DNA from: Desmodus rotundus
Taxonomy: Eukaryota; Chordata; Mammalia; Chiroptera; Phyllostomidae
Direction: 5' to 3'
Length of the DNA: 64,000 nt
NCBI RefSeq assembly: GCF_022682495.2
Contig: NC_071389.1
Location: 181,893,556-181,957,555, forward strand
Below, piece after piece: positions 23,501 through 38,500 of this stretch. The translations under genes were made by a program, and so were the position numbers. Under the pieces are notes generated by a model. That model was not told the DNA's origin, did not search any database, and saw nothing but the letters and a program-made list of their open reading frames with translations. Positions within the stretch are counted from its first letter, which is position 1. Each line of letters opens with the position of its first letter.

Positions 23501-26500
23501 TCGGAGCAGACATTAGAGAATGCACGGTGCTTTAGCAAATACTTTCTTCCTTTCCAAAAGTACTGTTTTATACTGAGTGGCTTTTGAGGTCTCCTAACTT
23601 TGGAGGTATTTTTGTTTGGTTTTACAAGCTATTCACACACTTAATAATTATGATTATTTATATAACCAAGGAGTTTCCTCAAATACAATCCTAGAATTTA
23701 AAAATATTCCAAAGGCTCAAGTTTCAAATTCAAATTTATATCACAGAATACTAAATATTCAGTATGTTTAGATCAGTAACTACTACTAAAATTTTCTAGA
23801 AAGGGCAGTGGGTTAAGGAAACATATTTTTGGTACCATAAACAGATGTTTAAAGAGTGGTTAATAGGAAAAATAGCCTATGGTTGTCAGGGCACCTCCAC
23901 CTGTAATCAACTCATCACATTTTCTGTTCCTACCCTCAGTTCGTCAGGAGCTATGATTCAAATCCAGAGGAAATGAGCCCAAAAGGGGGAAAGCCTACTC
24001 AGAGGAGAGCATTCTTGTTCTGCTTTTGTATACCTCCCCCCCGCCCCCAAACTCGGGTCATTTCAGATCATCACTGGTATCAGCACATCGTGTTTTGCAC
24101 ACTCAAGAGTGAGAGGCACATTTTAGGGTGTGTGTTTGTGGAGACAAAGAGAGAATTTAATAATGAATTTAAAACTCTATCATAAAATAAAGTCCATCAT
24201 AATAACGGGAATGAGACTGTGTAAGACAAAGTGTATTTTTCTTAGAGAGGCATACTAAGGGACGGATGTAGGAGTGAAATGACCTGCCATCTGCGATTTG
24301 TTTTAAAATACTTTAGAAAATAGGAAAACTGGTGGCACGATCTTCTTGATAATTTTTGAGTCTGTGTGACAAGTATATGGTTTCATTATATTATTCATTC
24401 CAACTTCAAATATATTTGAACTTTTACTCCAAAATAGTTTATTAATAAAAAGTTTATATTAAAAAAAATACAAGAAAGTTATGTGTCACACTGAGTAAGA
24501 TATTGAAAACGTGTATGGTTGTGGCTTTTTAACTCTCAAGTGATATTTTTAAAATGAAAAATGCTGTAAAAATAATGGCATGAATAGGCACATTTTGTTG
24601 TATTTCAATGAACTCAGAGCAGGTCAAGGAGATATTAGATACTAGGAAACCACTCGTTTTCCCTACAACAATCATTCTTAGCTCACTGTACTTTGCCATG
24701 TATAATGTGCTCCTGTGTATAATGCACACCCGTGTTTTTTGCCCAAACTGTCAGGGAAAAAATCTTTGGTTTTAATTTTTTTTTTTTGGTTTTAATTTTT
24801 TAACTCGTGTTATATATTTGTATTTAGATACTTGTTTTTTGTATTATAAAGGGTATTATTTTGCATATGGATATCGTTATTGCTTTCTAGAGTTACACTT
24901 CTAATGCATAAGCATAAATAAAATAATTAAAAACATTTATATAGATACAGAATTAGTACTACCCATGTATAAATGCACATCCTTATTTTTCACTCAAAAA
25001 TTTCGGCAAAAAAGTGTGCATTATACACAGCAAGATACGGTAAGTGCCACTGAGAATTTGCACTCATATGGCTGTTAAAAGGTAGAATTTTACAAATTCT
25101 TTTACAAATAAAAATTTGTAAAATAAATACAATAAATACAAATTTACAAGTAAAAACTTTAAACTAGTATATTTCTCAAATTTTTATTATATGCCAGAAA
25201 CAAAATAAAAGAGAAACAGTCCCCATCTCTCCAAACCTAACAAAACCACCTCAGCTACCTCCACTATTCGACGAGTACTGTCACAACTAGCTGACATTTC
25301 TTTAACAGTTACTACACGTCAGCTAGCCGTGTCAAATGCCTTGCGAATGTCATCATACCTCTTCCTCAGAGCCGCTCCACGGACTATAGAGTGGGTTTTA
25401 CACATATCCCGACCCCCACACCACCATCCACCACCACCATTTACAGATAAGGGAACTGAGGACTCGAAATGTTAGATGATTTGCTTTATGTAAGGGACTA
25501 CGCTACAAGTAGGCACCAGACCCAAGTGTGGCTAAAGGTCGAACCCTTCACCACAGTGTCATCTCTGGCCTCTGTTCCTGTTCTCTGAAGAACTGCACTC
25601 TAAAAACACATGCTCCAATTTCCAAGCAAACATTCATAAAATATTACCATTCCTCCCTCCTTCTCTTCCTCCCCACTTTTTCACTGGAAGAGGTAACAGA
25701 AACGGAGAGGCAGATGGCTAATCTGAGAACTGCCGTCTGATTTTTCTGGAGCCCCGAGAGCACATGGAATGTGATTTGACTGCAAATCATGTCACATATG
25801 CTGCTCTTTCACTTAATCATTCCTGGCGCTCTCTGGTGTGGGTTTCTGCCAAAACAATGTTTATCAGCTCTTGAAAACACGTATCTCACAGACCACACAC
25901 ATTTGCCACAGCATCGAGTAAAGACATTCTCGCTCTCCTTTTGTAACATGGTTAGCAGAAGAATCAGGATCTTCCTTGGATCAAGAGAACAGTTAAACCA
26001 AGTATTCTTTTCTTTATGGGGTGTGCATACTACCAGAAAGGAAATGTATATTTCATAAGCATAATTTTCCCATTGATTGGGATTAATTTCCAAGGGGGAA
26101 AAACACCCCAATAGAAGGACTTCTGGTGTGTTAGACCTTGTTACACCACTTACTACTTGTGTTAACTGTACCTGCCACTCTGAGGTCAAAAGGCCACACT
26201 GCTTCACTTCATTTGAGTAACATTTACCGGGAGCCTACTAAGAGCCACCTACTAAGCCATAACTAGGCACACAAAATACACCTCATTTGTAAGGGCTTAC
26301 ACGTAATTGAGGCGAGACATAGAAACAAGTAACCACCACATGATAAAAGAAATGTAAGGCAGATAAGTAACACAGAAGTAGTAAATTACCTTCTGTAGGT
26401 GACAGGGAAGGCTTTGCAGAGGTGATGACTAGGGTAGGATTGGAAGAATTACAGGAGTTTGACAGGGAACTCTTTAGTCTCTCTGTGAACCTTCATCCAG

Positions 26501-29500
26501 TGTCCTACGTTTGGTTCTCATCTCTAAGCTGATGACTCCCAGGTATAGGCCTCCAGCCCAGCTTCCTTCTGGCACTGAGATCCTTATATACACTGTCTCC
26601 TTGATGGCCCCACTTTGATGATGCGTAGGCACCTCACGTTCACTGTGCACACCTGAAACTAGACTCCTGATCTCTCCCCTAAAGCTGCCCCTCTCTGAGT
26701 GTTCCCGATTGCGGCAAATGGCAACGCAACCGATACACTGGACACGCTGGGGCTCACTCTCGATGCCGCTCTCGCACCCTCTATGTCCAGTTAGCCGTCG
26801 CCTTCAGTTCCCCTTGCAAACCATTCTCCACACAGCAACCAGATACTCTTTTAACAATGCCAGTCTGATCACATCATTCCCTTGTGCAAACCTTTCAGTG
26901 GTTTCCTGCGGCTTTTAGGCTAAAGGCCAAAATCCATAAGATGGTTCCTCGAAATCTCTCTCTCTTTCTCTCTCCGTCCCTCCAGGCTTATCTTGGGTCA
27001 CTTTCCCAATCATTTCCTATGTTCATGCCACACTGGCCTTTCAGTTCTTTGAATATGCCATGCTCCTTTCTACCTTCATATACACTGTTCCTAATGACCA
27101 GGAGCCTCTTCCTTTCCTCTTTGCCCACCTATCCAACTCCTATTTATCCTTCATAATCAAATAGACACAGGGGTCTTTAGGGAAGCTAAACCGGACTGCC
27201 CACTCTCCGCCAAATCTAGTTCAAGGCCCTTATTTTGCAGCCTCATATCTACTAGTAGTTCTCCTGTGTATTACTTAAATCACAATAATAACTGATTGTG
27301 TTAACATGTGGTAAGTATGTGTCTTCCCTAATGAACTATAAGCTTAGGGGAAGAAAGGCCCTTTTAATTCTCCACTGTATCCCAAATGCCTGGCCCAGGG
27401 CAGAGAACAAAGTGATGAATTCTTGAAGGAGGTAGTCACCCGCACAAGGCAGCAGCACACAGCATCATAAGCAGATCCATGCTGGGGGAACGTGCCAGGG
27501 TTATGCAGGGGTGAGTACAGGAAGAGTGAATGGAGATCAGGCTGGTGAGGCGGACAAGAACCACAGCAAATGAGGCCCTCTTACCCTTTTTCCATGTTAT
27601 ACAGCACCTGGCTCATTGTGGTTGGGGGATTCAGAAGGTGAGCAGGGCATTCAGTATGTGTTGGTTTCCTTCCCCCACGCCACCCTTATCCTCCTTGGAG
27701 ATTTGTTTTTCCTTTATCAAGAACTTTCCACTTCTATCATTCCTCCTGCATGTCCCACATTCAATCATCCATCAGCAATCCTATTGGCTACCACTTCTTA
27801 CCACTTTAGTTGAAGAGACCATCACCTACAGCCTCTTACCTGGTCTCCCAACTTCTACTCTAAGTCTCCAGTGGTCTATCTTCTACAAAGCAACCAGTGT
27901 GCTCTTTATTGAAATTATAAATTAAACCAGATCAATTATTAGCTTAACGCTCTCAGATGGTTTCCCCTCACACTTAAAAATCCCAATGACTATCCTAAAA
28001 TCTAGGAGATCTATCGGGAAAAATATGGACATCCCTATATTTATCTGATTAGAAACCTAAGAAAGGAAGATTTACCATCATTTCCCGAAGTGTTTAATTT
28101 TTAATAGAATAGAATTTTTAACGAAGCATTTTTAGTTAGGAAACTTAAGTGCAATTAAAAACTTGAGTTTCCTATGGGCATTTAATTTCCTCTTTGAATC
28201 TTTGAAAATAACTCCTGATTTTAAGAACCAAGCTTCCATACTTGCAAAGGGCCTAATGTACAGGGACTTGATGTTCTTTGCACTTTTGTCCAAACTCAGA
28301 AGGAAGAAAGAAGGTAACAGCTCTGGCAGGGAGCTGAGAAGCATTTGACAAACCCTGGAAACAGGCATTTGCTTCTGTCATCCAGAGATCTGATGCCAGG
28401 CAGCGGTGGCTACTCCACCTGAGAAGAGTGACATGACCAGGAAGCTAGCTGCTCTTGTGGTCCTCTGCTTTTGTCTGAGTCCTTGACATTCATGGGCATT
28501 GGCCAAATCATTACGGTTAAAAGCATTCATTTAGTGTCAGATATACCTGGTTCAAATTGCAGCTCGACTGCTTATTAGTTGAGTAAACTGGACATGCTTT
28601 TTAGCCTCCATTTTTCTTATATGGAAGGTCAAGACAACACCTATTCCACTAGTTACCATAGAAATTAAAAGAGAAAACAAATACAAAACATTTAGCACCA
28701 TGCCTGATGCAGAGAAATAAATGATTCCAGTCGCAGCTCTAGCTGCTACTAAGACTCTAGTTGATTTTAATAGTTTGGACACAGCTGTAAGCAGGCTGCC
28801 TGGGTCCAAATCCTCGCCCAGATAACTTTATAGCTGGGTGGCTTTTCTCACCATTAAATGGGTATAACAGTGATCACTTACCTTGGAAGGTTGTTGAGAA
28901 GATCTCATAAATTAATACACAGAAAGTGCTTAGGATAATCCCTGGCACAAAGTAAATGCTACCACAGTACTTGCTACTATTTTTATAACAGCTGAGGTTT
29001 GGTCTGAGAGCCGCACAGACTCGCTACCCCAAGCCAGCAGTACAGCATGCTATGGCTGTTGTCTGTCCCTTCACTTGTCAAACCCTGCCAAGCACCCACT
29101 TCTGCCATTTGGCCAATAACTCCACAACACATGTTTATGACTCATACAGCTTCGGGGATGTTTTTAGGACTTTATTTACATTGAAGTATTATAGCTTGAT
29201 TTATACATGTAAGTCACTGCAAGTTCTAGTTTAAGGCAATGTGGTACATTAACAACAGATTTAAAAGCAAAAAAACTTGTATTTGTATCCTGACTTTGCC
29301 AGCTATATATCCTTAAGACAGCAACTCAATTTTTCTGTAACTTAATCTTCCTCATTTTTAACCAGATGACGCCTACCTCACAGATTTATGTCCTTTCAAT
29401 GTTGTACAACGATTGGAAACATTCACTTAAAGAAAAGCAAAGCATTTTTCAGCATTATTATTCTATTCAAAGGAACATTTTTACCTTTGTGCTTCTAGCA

Positions 29501-32500
29501 CATGATAGCATTAGTTCTCTGACATTTTATCTATGTGGCACACCAAGAGAGAACTGCATGGTATTCAGAAAGAAAAGAAGGGAAAAAAGTTAAGTCTAGT
29601 TGTTAACTTAAATGTAAAAAAAGTGCTGGAGATGGCTGACCCTGCCAATACTGGCAATGCCCATCTGTACGTAGTTTTTAAATTTACCTGGCTGAGAGAA
29701 TGAAGGAACGTTCTACACTCTCAATCTTTAGTTCATTCTGATATGCTTCTTGGGTGGGTTTTTTGACCTGGAAGAAAGCAAAACAATTGGAGCAAACTCA
29801 TCCTACTGAAAAGCTCATCTCTGAAGCGTAGCTAAAGTTGCCCAGTGCCCCAGCTGCTGACCTCCACCACCAACCCTCATTTCGGTCTTGATCTACCACT
29901 GCTCTCCCTCATCTACTCTCTGCTACGGATGAATATAAACACCTACACTCACGTAGGCCCCACTTTCCCACCTTCAGGCCTTTGCTCACTATCCCCTCTA
30001 TCTGGAATGCCTTCTGCCACATCTCAGCATGCCCAAATGTGACCTATGCTTGGCTCTTCCTCCAAAAAGACTTCCTCAATTCTCCTTCTTTCCTAGCTGC
30101 CATCAATCCCTCCACCATGTCCAACTACCAGCTGCACATTCTTTATTTTCTGAACTCCCAGACAAAAACTGTAACTGTGCCTTTCAGTGATCCTCATTAC
30201 TGTCTCTTTTATAAGTGTTTATGCATATTGTATTTTCTCCCCTACTGGTTGCTAAGCCCCTGGGGAGACTAGCATAGGGGCGTAGAGAAAAGGAATCATG
30301 CTTCCTTTTATCTTCATATTCTCCGCCACACCTACTGCCATGTTATTTATGGTAGTACTCAGTAAATAACTTATTATAAATAGACTAATGTATGAATGAA
30401 TAAATGATGGGTGAAGAAATGAACCCATGAACAGTAATACAAGAAAAAGTTAAAGATGATTATCTTAGGGATTTTTTCCCTAAATATATTTAAGTAAAAA
30501 AAAAATGTAACAGCTGTGCAGACCTTCATTCCAGCCAACGAGAGCATGTTGTTCAGTTTATACGTCCCAGACTGCAGTGGCGTTGTATACAAGAGGGCAT
30601 CATTGAACTGAAAGTAGAAACATTTCACAGGATGAAGTAAAGGAACGAACTTCAGCTACAAAGTCATAAGGCACAAGAATAAAAGAAAAATACTACTTCT
30701 TTATTAAAAGCTCTCTGAATAAATACGTATGTTCTGCTGATAGACACAAGAACCACCCAGAATGTTTTGTTAAAACACTATTACAAAGGAAATTTCTTAA
30801 AAAATGTGCTTTCTTTCCAAGTGTTGTAGACAAACTTAATGGTTTCTGAATTCTAAATCTCACTAAGGTATTAAAATCTGCCTAAATAAATAACTGATTG
30901 AATCATTTTGTTTTACAAGTTAAACATGCAATATACTAAATTCAAAAAGAAAAAAAATTTTCTGGTTATGAATCTTTGTTTCCTATACTTCAAATGCAAA
31001 CAAGCAGTGCAGTCTGTCAAAGGTCCCACTAAAACTGCTATTTGAATGTGCAAATGTCTCCTTTTATTAAGCAGCTACGCCTGCCTTGGGCTCGTCAGAC
31101 ACACGCACAGCCACTTACCAGGAAAAACACTCGGGGCTGCATGTCTTTCCGAGAGAGCTTCATCAGAGTTCCTTCTTTGAGAAAAACCTGATTCATCCAA
31201 ACAGACACCCATTTAGTCCTACCATCACCACACAACAACAACACACATATAATTTCCTTTTCAGCTTCCTTTCTCCTGCTTTTTTTTCCTTTGGGGGCTG
31301 GGTGGACATAGTTTCCTTGTGACTTTTTAAAGTCATGTTTCTTTTTAGACCCTGTAAGTCATTTAGGAATGGACAAGGCTGCAGTTTCATAAATCCACTA
31401 TTGGCCCCAGGGGTACTCTGTGGTCTGAAATGTATTTGACCCAGCATGTGCTTTATGCTGAGGCACGGCCAACATCCTGACAATTGCACTTTGCAGTTTT
31501 CCTCAATTCATTCCCTAGGCCATTTTTGTGCTCTATTAGGAGCATCAAAATACCAATTTTCTCCTTCCCCTCATAATCCTCTCTTACATGACAGATTTTA
31601 ATGAAATAGTCTTTAAAGTTGGTGAGGTAGGCCAGCATTATACAATAAAATGATGCTCTCTAATCAGATACTCTGCAGGGACCACTGCCATTCTCCTAAT
31701 TCAATCAGACTTCTTGTCACGGTGACTTACGTCATGAGCGTTTTGAATGGAGAGAATGAACTTAGTGGATTCAGACTGGGTAAATGAAGAGTAACAATAA
31801 CAAACACCCTAGGTGTACAACTTAAATGAAAAATAGCTACAAACTGTGCCAAAAATCATCGTATTAAATTTGCAAAAGGTAGTCTAAAACACTTACCCGT
31901 CCAGGCTGCACTATTTCATGGTGTCCATTTAAGCTGTACTGAATTTGCATAAGTTTTTGGAAGTTGTCCTACGAAAGAGAATGCAGAGCATATAAAGGCC
32001 CTGACTCCCAGGTTCAATAGTACACCAGCCACTAAAATTAGTTACTTACTCCTTGCTTCATGGTGTCATTGGCGTGGTTGGCTACCTCTATAACAACCGC
32101 AAGGGCATCTAAAATACGTAGGAACAGAGGGGCATTTGGTCATTACCAATGAATTGGGACATCAAACAATTTCAAGTGACAAGACTGCTAGTTCACAGCA
32201 ACCAACCATGGGAGGATCTAGGTTAACTGTGAGCAAAAATATGGATGATGAGGCACAACGAGGGCATGAAACAGGCAAAATACAGTACTTACAAAAAAAA
32301 AATGAGCCAAAGAAAGTCTAAAGAGACACGACAGACAATGTGTATTAATGTTAAGAATGTCAGGGTTGTTGTTTTGTGCCGAGATTTGATTATCCTGTTG
32401 CAGTTTACAAGGATGAGAATAGGATTTCACCTGGAGGCTAAGGACCATTCCAGTATAAACTGCTGTGGGGAGAGAAGGATCCTGGGATATAAAACCAGAA

Positions 32501-35500
32501 CTACTGGGTTGGCCAAAGAGTCCACATGGTTTTTTCCGTAAAATAAAAGACACATTTTTCATTTTCACCAAAAACTTGACTGATTTGGATATTTTGAGTA
32601 TGTCAGCTATCTCCCATGTGGTATAATGTTAACTGTTCATAATTAACGTCTAGATTTGATCGCTATCAACTTCAACTGGTCTACCCAACTGTAGAGCATA
32701 GTCCAGAGAGAAATCTCCAGCATGAAACTTCACAAACCACTTCTGACATGTTTGATCAGTCCCAGCACCTTCTCCATACACTGCACAAATCTTTTGCATC
32801 GCAGTTGTGTTTTTACCTTTCTTTAAATAATACAGCATAATATGCCAAAAATGTTGCTTATTTTCTTCCATCTTCAGTATCAAAATGGCTGCACAAAAAT
32901 TCACCAATTTTGATGATTTTTTTTTAAATGCACGCTGATAGGACAGCTGTCATAATGCAATTTAACATAACTGTTTCAAATGAAGTTAAAGACAATTAAA
33001 TGCTACTAGAGCCATCTTACAGAAAAAAAAAACAATGAAAATTGTGGCCAACTCAATACAAGAAATAACTGTGTAAGAGGGTCAGGGCTCCGCTGCCTTC
33101 TCTTAGTCTGATCCCAAGAGGGAAATGTCACATGGAAGCATACTAGAGCTTAGGAAATTACAGGCATTATTTTGTAAGCAGGGTTGTTTAGCTTCATCTG
33201 TATTTTATTTTTTATTAAACCCTTGTGGTTAGCAGAGTGTTTTGAATGCTCCAGTCTTATCATCTTTGTAACTAGCTATAAAAAAAAGTCTGAACTTCGC
33301 CTCCTTTCGGGCTACTGTTGTCCTTAACCCAAGATAGCAGTGCTCCCCAAAGGACACGTAGACATGTGCAAAGACAATTTTTGGCTGTCACATGACTGGA
33401 AAGGTCCTCTGGCCTTTAATGGGTAGGAGCCAAGGACACCAAACATCCTGTAATACTAACCAGAAACCCACGCAAAGGTAAGGGCGTACAATATGACAGT
33501 AGCCCCCCACCATAGAGAAAAGCTGGTACTGCTAAAGAGAGGACATGCCTGCCAGAGGCTGACGTGGCAGTGGCAGCGACCATCAACAAAACGGTAATTA
33601 CAAAAAAGAAAAGTCCTGACTGGTGTGCCTCAGTTGGTTGGGTGTTGCCCTGCAAACTGAAAGGTCGCTGGTTTGATTCCCAGTCAGGACACAGGTCTAG
33701 GTTACAGGTTCTGTCCTTGGTCAGGGTGCATGAGAGAAGCAACCAATAGAGGTTTCTCTCTCACATGGGTGTTTCTCTCCCTGTCTTTCTCCCCCACCTT
33801 CCCTTCTCTCTCCAAATTAATACAAAAATCTTAAAAAAACAAAAAATCAATTTCTAGAAAAGGATTGAGGGTTTTAGTCCAGCAACTATAACCTACCAAG
33901 AGATTCTCTTTCTAGTCCCAATTTTGGAGGTTTCTATATTCTTTAAATATAAATGTATTATTATCACCATTATTAAAGGAAAGCAGTGTTTCCTTACAGG
34001 GACCCCAATCATATATCAGAACGTGCTCCACCTGGCGCTCATCACGACAGATATTCAAGAGATGACCCCGGGCCCATATCTGCTTCTTGGCCTGCCTGAA
34101 CTCTAAGTGCGCAGGAGAGAAGCTTTTGGAGGAAATGACAAAGCTGCTGCTGTTTGGTCACCTAAATCCCAGGCTGCATTCTCCCATCCATTCTGCAATT
34201 CTGCTCCCCCACGTCATCCATTTTAGATACCCTGGCGACCCTGTTGCTTTAACTCCTCTGCCTACCTTCCAAAGGTGTGTTTGTCTCATTTTCCCTCGCA
34301 CTTGGGCAATCTCATTTACAACTGTTCACCAACTTACTGCCATGCCTCTGGCCACACAGAGCACTTCCCTAATAATTGCTTATTCTAATTCAGCTTTTGC
34401 TGAAGTGTGCAACTTCCTTTAAACAAGCTCTTTAATCTCTGGCCCTGTACTTGTTTTATCTGTAGAATAAAGTTAATAATTCACTGTCCTTGAAGGCAGA
34501 AGCCCTGGAACAGATGTTTTCTTGACGTCCTACTTGCTAATATCTGTTCAAAATTTTCGTCTTCACGAGACAGATTCTGATCTGGAATGACCACTCTTGC
34601 TCTCGCCTGCCCTTCAACTCATCTCCAGGCCCCACTTCTCTCTACACTAAGCTCTGTCTCTTTAGTCTTCACACTTTTCTTCCTCTTCCAAATGATTCTG
34701 TACTGTTCAGCGCATCCTAACTTTACAGCTATCCGCTTTGTTCTCGGTCTGCTGGGCGGGCTATTTTCTTCAACTAGATTATATGTTCACCAAAGACAAG
34801 AAGGATATCCCCCACTCCTTAAAAAACAAAACAAAACAAAACTTTAAAAGGATAACATTTCCAAATAGATGTTAGAGAAATAGAAGTAAAATAATTTAAA
34901 GAATTAATAAGAATCTCTACCAAATGGATTAAAAACCTGTTCAGTTTTGTATCTGAAAGTGTAAAGGATGCACAAGAATAAGATCAAAGTTCACAACATT
35001 AATGGGATGCACGTGGACTTGTTTAATGAGTTTCTGCATATTAGAACAAGATATACCTATGACATTTGAAAGAGGCAGTATGGGGATAAACAGAAAAAAA
35101 AACAACACCACTATCCTGAACAGAAGTAATCCTTGAGTGTGTGTGTGAAAGAGAGAAACACATACACACACTGTAGATTATCCCATGAACAAATACATGC
35201 ACACACAGTACATTATTCCATGAATATCAATGAGTCCATTGTACTGTAACAGACATTCCCCTTAAGCACTACAGGGCAGGAGGGGTGGAGGGTGGGAAGG
35301 CTAATGCCTATCATTAAACAGTCCCAGAACAATACCCTATTTTAACCACTGTCCTTGATTTGTTTAGTTTGGTAACCTCGTGGCCTCGTGATTTTAAAGC
35401 TTAAAAGGACCTTGCAGATTAACTGGTTCACTCCCTGCTTTGAAAGCAGTGGCCATCTAGAAAAGGTACATCTACATCTGGCAAAGGGGACTGAGCACAG

Positions 35501-38500
35501 GAGGATGGAGTTCCCTGAACCGCAGCACGTGGGGTCCACTCTCTTGGGAGGCTGGCTCCCATGGCCAGCTGACTGTGGGCTGTTCTTGTCCCTATACTAT
35601 TACCTGCATCGAGGTCAACTGTGCCACTTCTGTTCTGTTTTAATCTGCCCAAAATAGTGTAATTTTTTAAAAGGCTTCGTATGAATAAAACAAAGTTTTG
35701 TTATATTTTTAATTTCTAGGTCCAAATAAACATAAAAACTTCTGCAATATATAAGATCACAAAATTTACTTACCTTGAGTGTCTCTGTAATCTTCAGAGT
35801 CTTCTAAAAGATTTTTCAAATAATCTAGAAATGGAAGAAAAAGGTAGTATTAGTACAATAAAGCAGTAAGGAAAAAAACACTTGTCTTTTTTATCCAATA
35901 CTTCAGTCATTCTTGTTGGTTAATATACGTGCTGTTCAATTTGTGCTGGCTTTCCTAAAATATGAAAGAATAAAGCCCTGAAATCAGTTTGTAATCAGGA
36001 CGTAGAGTCAGAGTGGAAAGGACCTTTGGAGGTCACACACTTAGAGGTCATTTTAGAGATGAGGAGTCAGGTCACTGAGCACAGGGTCCCACCCAAGTCG
36101 CACAGCCTCTTTGTGGCAGGGTCAGGACTAGAATCAGGTCTCTCAATGGTCTTCTCAGGTCTTTTACTCCAACGCACATGAACTACCTTAGTCTCAAGAC
36201 CAGATGTATGTCCAGTACACAATTCCAAGCATTAACAGATCGAATGCCCAGGGGACTCTTAGGTCTGGCAAGAGTCTAACAAGGCCAGAACCAGAGAAAT
36301 GCTGGACTCTCAGATGGGGGTGAATGTGCTTCCTAGGGGTCACGTGGAAATGTCTGGAGGTATTTCTGATTGTCACAACTGAGGGCAGAGAGGCCAGGGA
36401 TGCTGCTAAACACCCTACAAATGCACAGGGCAGCCCTACAGCAAAGAATTACCTGACCCAAAATGTCAGTAGGGCTGCGGTTGAGAAACCTGATCTAGAT
36501 GGTCTGTCAATGAGCTATTCTAATGTAGTGGTTCTTGTAACATGTAAAAAAATTAAGACAATAGGCTATAGTTAGTAAATCTTTAACACAAAGGAATGTA
36601 CTGTATTTTGCCATGTATAACGCGCACCCATGTTTTTGGCCCAAGTTTTCAGGGGGGAAAAAAATCTTTCATTTTAACTTTTTAATTCAACTAATTTACT
36701 TATTTATATTTAGATACTTGTTTTTTGCATTATTAAGGAATTTTAGCATTTATTTTTGAACATAGTATGGTACAAGAAATTTCACATAACAAATCAATTA
36801 CAAAACCCAAGAACAGATACAAGGTATTTCAGGTACTACCCATGTGTAATGGGCACACTTATTTTTCCCTCAAACATTTGGGGAAAAAAAGTGCACATTA
36901 TACACAACAAAATACGGTAATAGGATTTCAAGGTAACACTTCCTTCTCTGTTGAGAAATGTTGGATAACTTCCCATTTCCTATCAAATTAAAACAAGTTC
37001 CATTCCTTGGAATTTAAAGTTCCCCACTACACGGTCCCTATTGCCTCTCTGATTTTCTCTCTTGCTACTGCCTAACACAGGCCCTTTGTTCTCAGCTAAG
37101 TTCAATTCTGGACAATTCCTTAAACATTTCCCATGTGTTCTCTGGCTCCACACTTTTTGTCTCTAATGTTCCCCTTTTTCGGAATCCTTCCTCTGTCTCT
37201 GCACATAAAAACTCGCCTCATATTCTTCTAGGCTCATCTCAAATTCCTCCTACCCTACCAATCTTGCTAGTTAAAAAAATATTTTCTCCCTTTGAATAAA
37301 TAATACATTACCTGCCACTTACTCATGTCACGCCTTCTATCATTTTGGTTTTCATTTGACTCAAAGTTCCTTGTGGGCAGGACTCACATCTGACTCATCT
37401 TTCTATCTCTCATAGCACCTAGCCAGGGCCTTTCCACACAAGGGACAAGAAATGCTTAGAATAAAAAAAAAGACTTTTCAGACTGAACTGTGTCTTAGTT
37501 TAGCTAAGCAGCAATAAAGGTTGAAACCAATCCTAATGACAAAGGGAGCTGAAAAAATGAAAAAAGAAAAGGCATGTTAACAGACTGAATGCAATTTTAC
37601 TTGACTCAGTCTCCATGAACAATATTTTGGAATATATAATTTCATCCCATGGATTTATAAAATCATGCTGAAAGGAACAAAAGGAAACCTGAGTGTTAGT
37701 GCCAGCTTTTCAAACTTAATACATGACATAAACACACACGCCCAAGAGCTGAAACTCTGTACATCTTTGAGACGGTAATCCAAAAACCTGCGTCTAGACA
37801 TGTGTATTATAAATACCCAGCACTGGCAGGAAGCCATGCTGAGATACTGCGTAAGACGACATTAAGCTTCCACGCACCACGGTACAAGTTCTATCTTGGC
37901 AGAAACCATTACTAGCAATTTAGATCTTAAAGTAATCCAAACACAGAAGTTAGAGAGTATGCTTCCAACCACACAGATAAGAAAACCACACGAGTTAACA
38001 AAATACATTGATTGTACATTACACTTAGTTCTACCTGGAGGTGAAAATTAACTGAATCTCACTCTGACTCCACTCAGAATGCATTCCATGTATAAGCCAT
38101 GTTTGGTGAGTCTAAATATTTAACTTTTCCATGAGAGTGACAGGGTTGGGGGAAAAATTTGTCTTCTTAAATGTTCTCAATGTCTAAGCTACCTCATTCA
38201 TCAAAAGTGATATCCCTTAAAGCCTCTAGGTAGCTTAAGAGTGTGGAAAGGAAAACAAGATTTACCTAAGTATCAGATTCAGGGCAAGTTCCTATTTTGT
38301 CTTACTTAAATGCTTGTTCTTTAATATAGAACCGAGACATTTCTCTGAACCAAGAGAAATGTCCGTATTAGGAAATCCTGACCTTAGGATCACTGCTGAG
38401 CCCTATAAGCTTCTGAGTTGCATTTTCTTCCCTAGTACTCAAGCTCAGCTGCTGTCCACCAACCTGAACTTTCAGGAATAGAGCGGAAACACACAAATCC

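Larger units (their letters stand above)
23345..29687 (-). other. FGD6: FGD6 intron between exons I and J
   Basis: 6.3 kb. It contains a MITE (24684-25042), MIR-like segments (about 25290-25545, 28505-28730, 28765-28975 and 29245-29370), an antisense L2-like piece (about 26210-26480) and sense L2-like pieces (about 26995-27440 and 27560-27960). The plus-strand open frames of 130 codons or less fall in these old repeats and are not genes. Confidence 0.65.
32109..35773 (-). other. FGD6: FGD6 intron between exons D and E
   Basis: 3.7 kb. It holds a deleted mariner (32502-33058), a Ves SINE (33614-33846) and L2-like plus-strand sequence (about 33990-34560 and 34590-34830). No other gene is seen. 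Confidence 0.7.
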
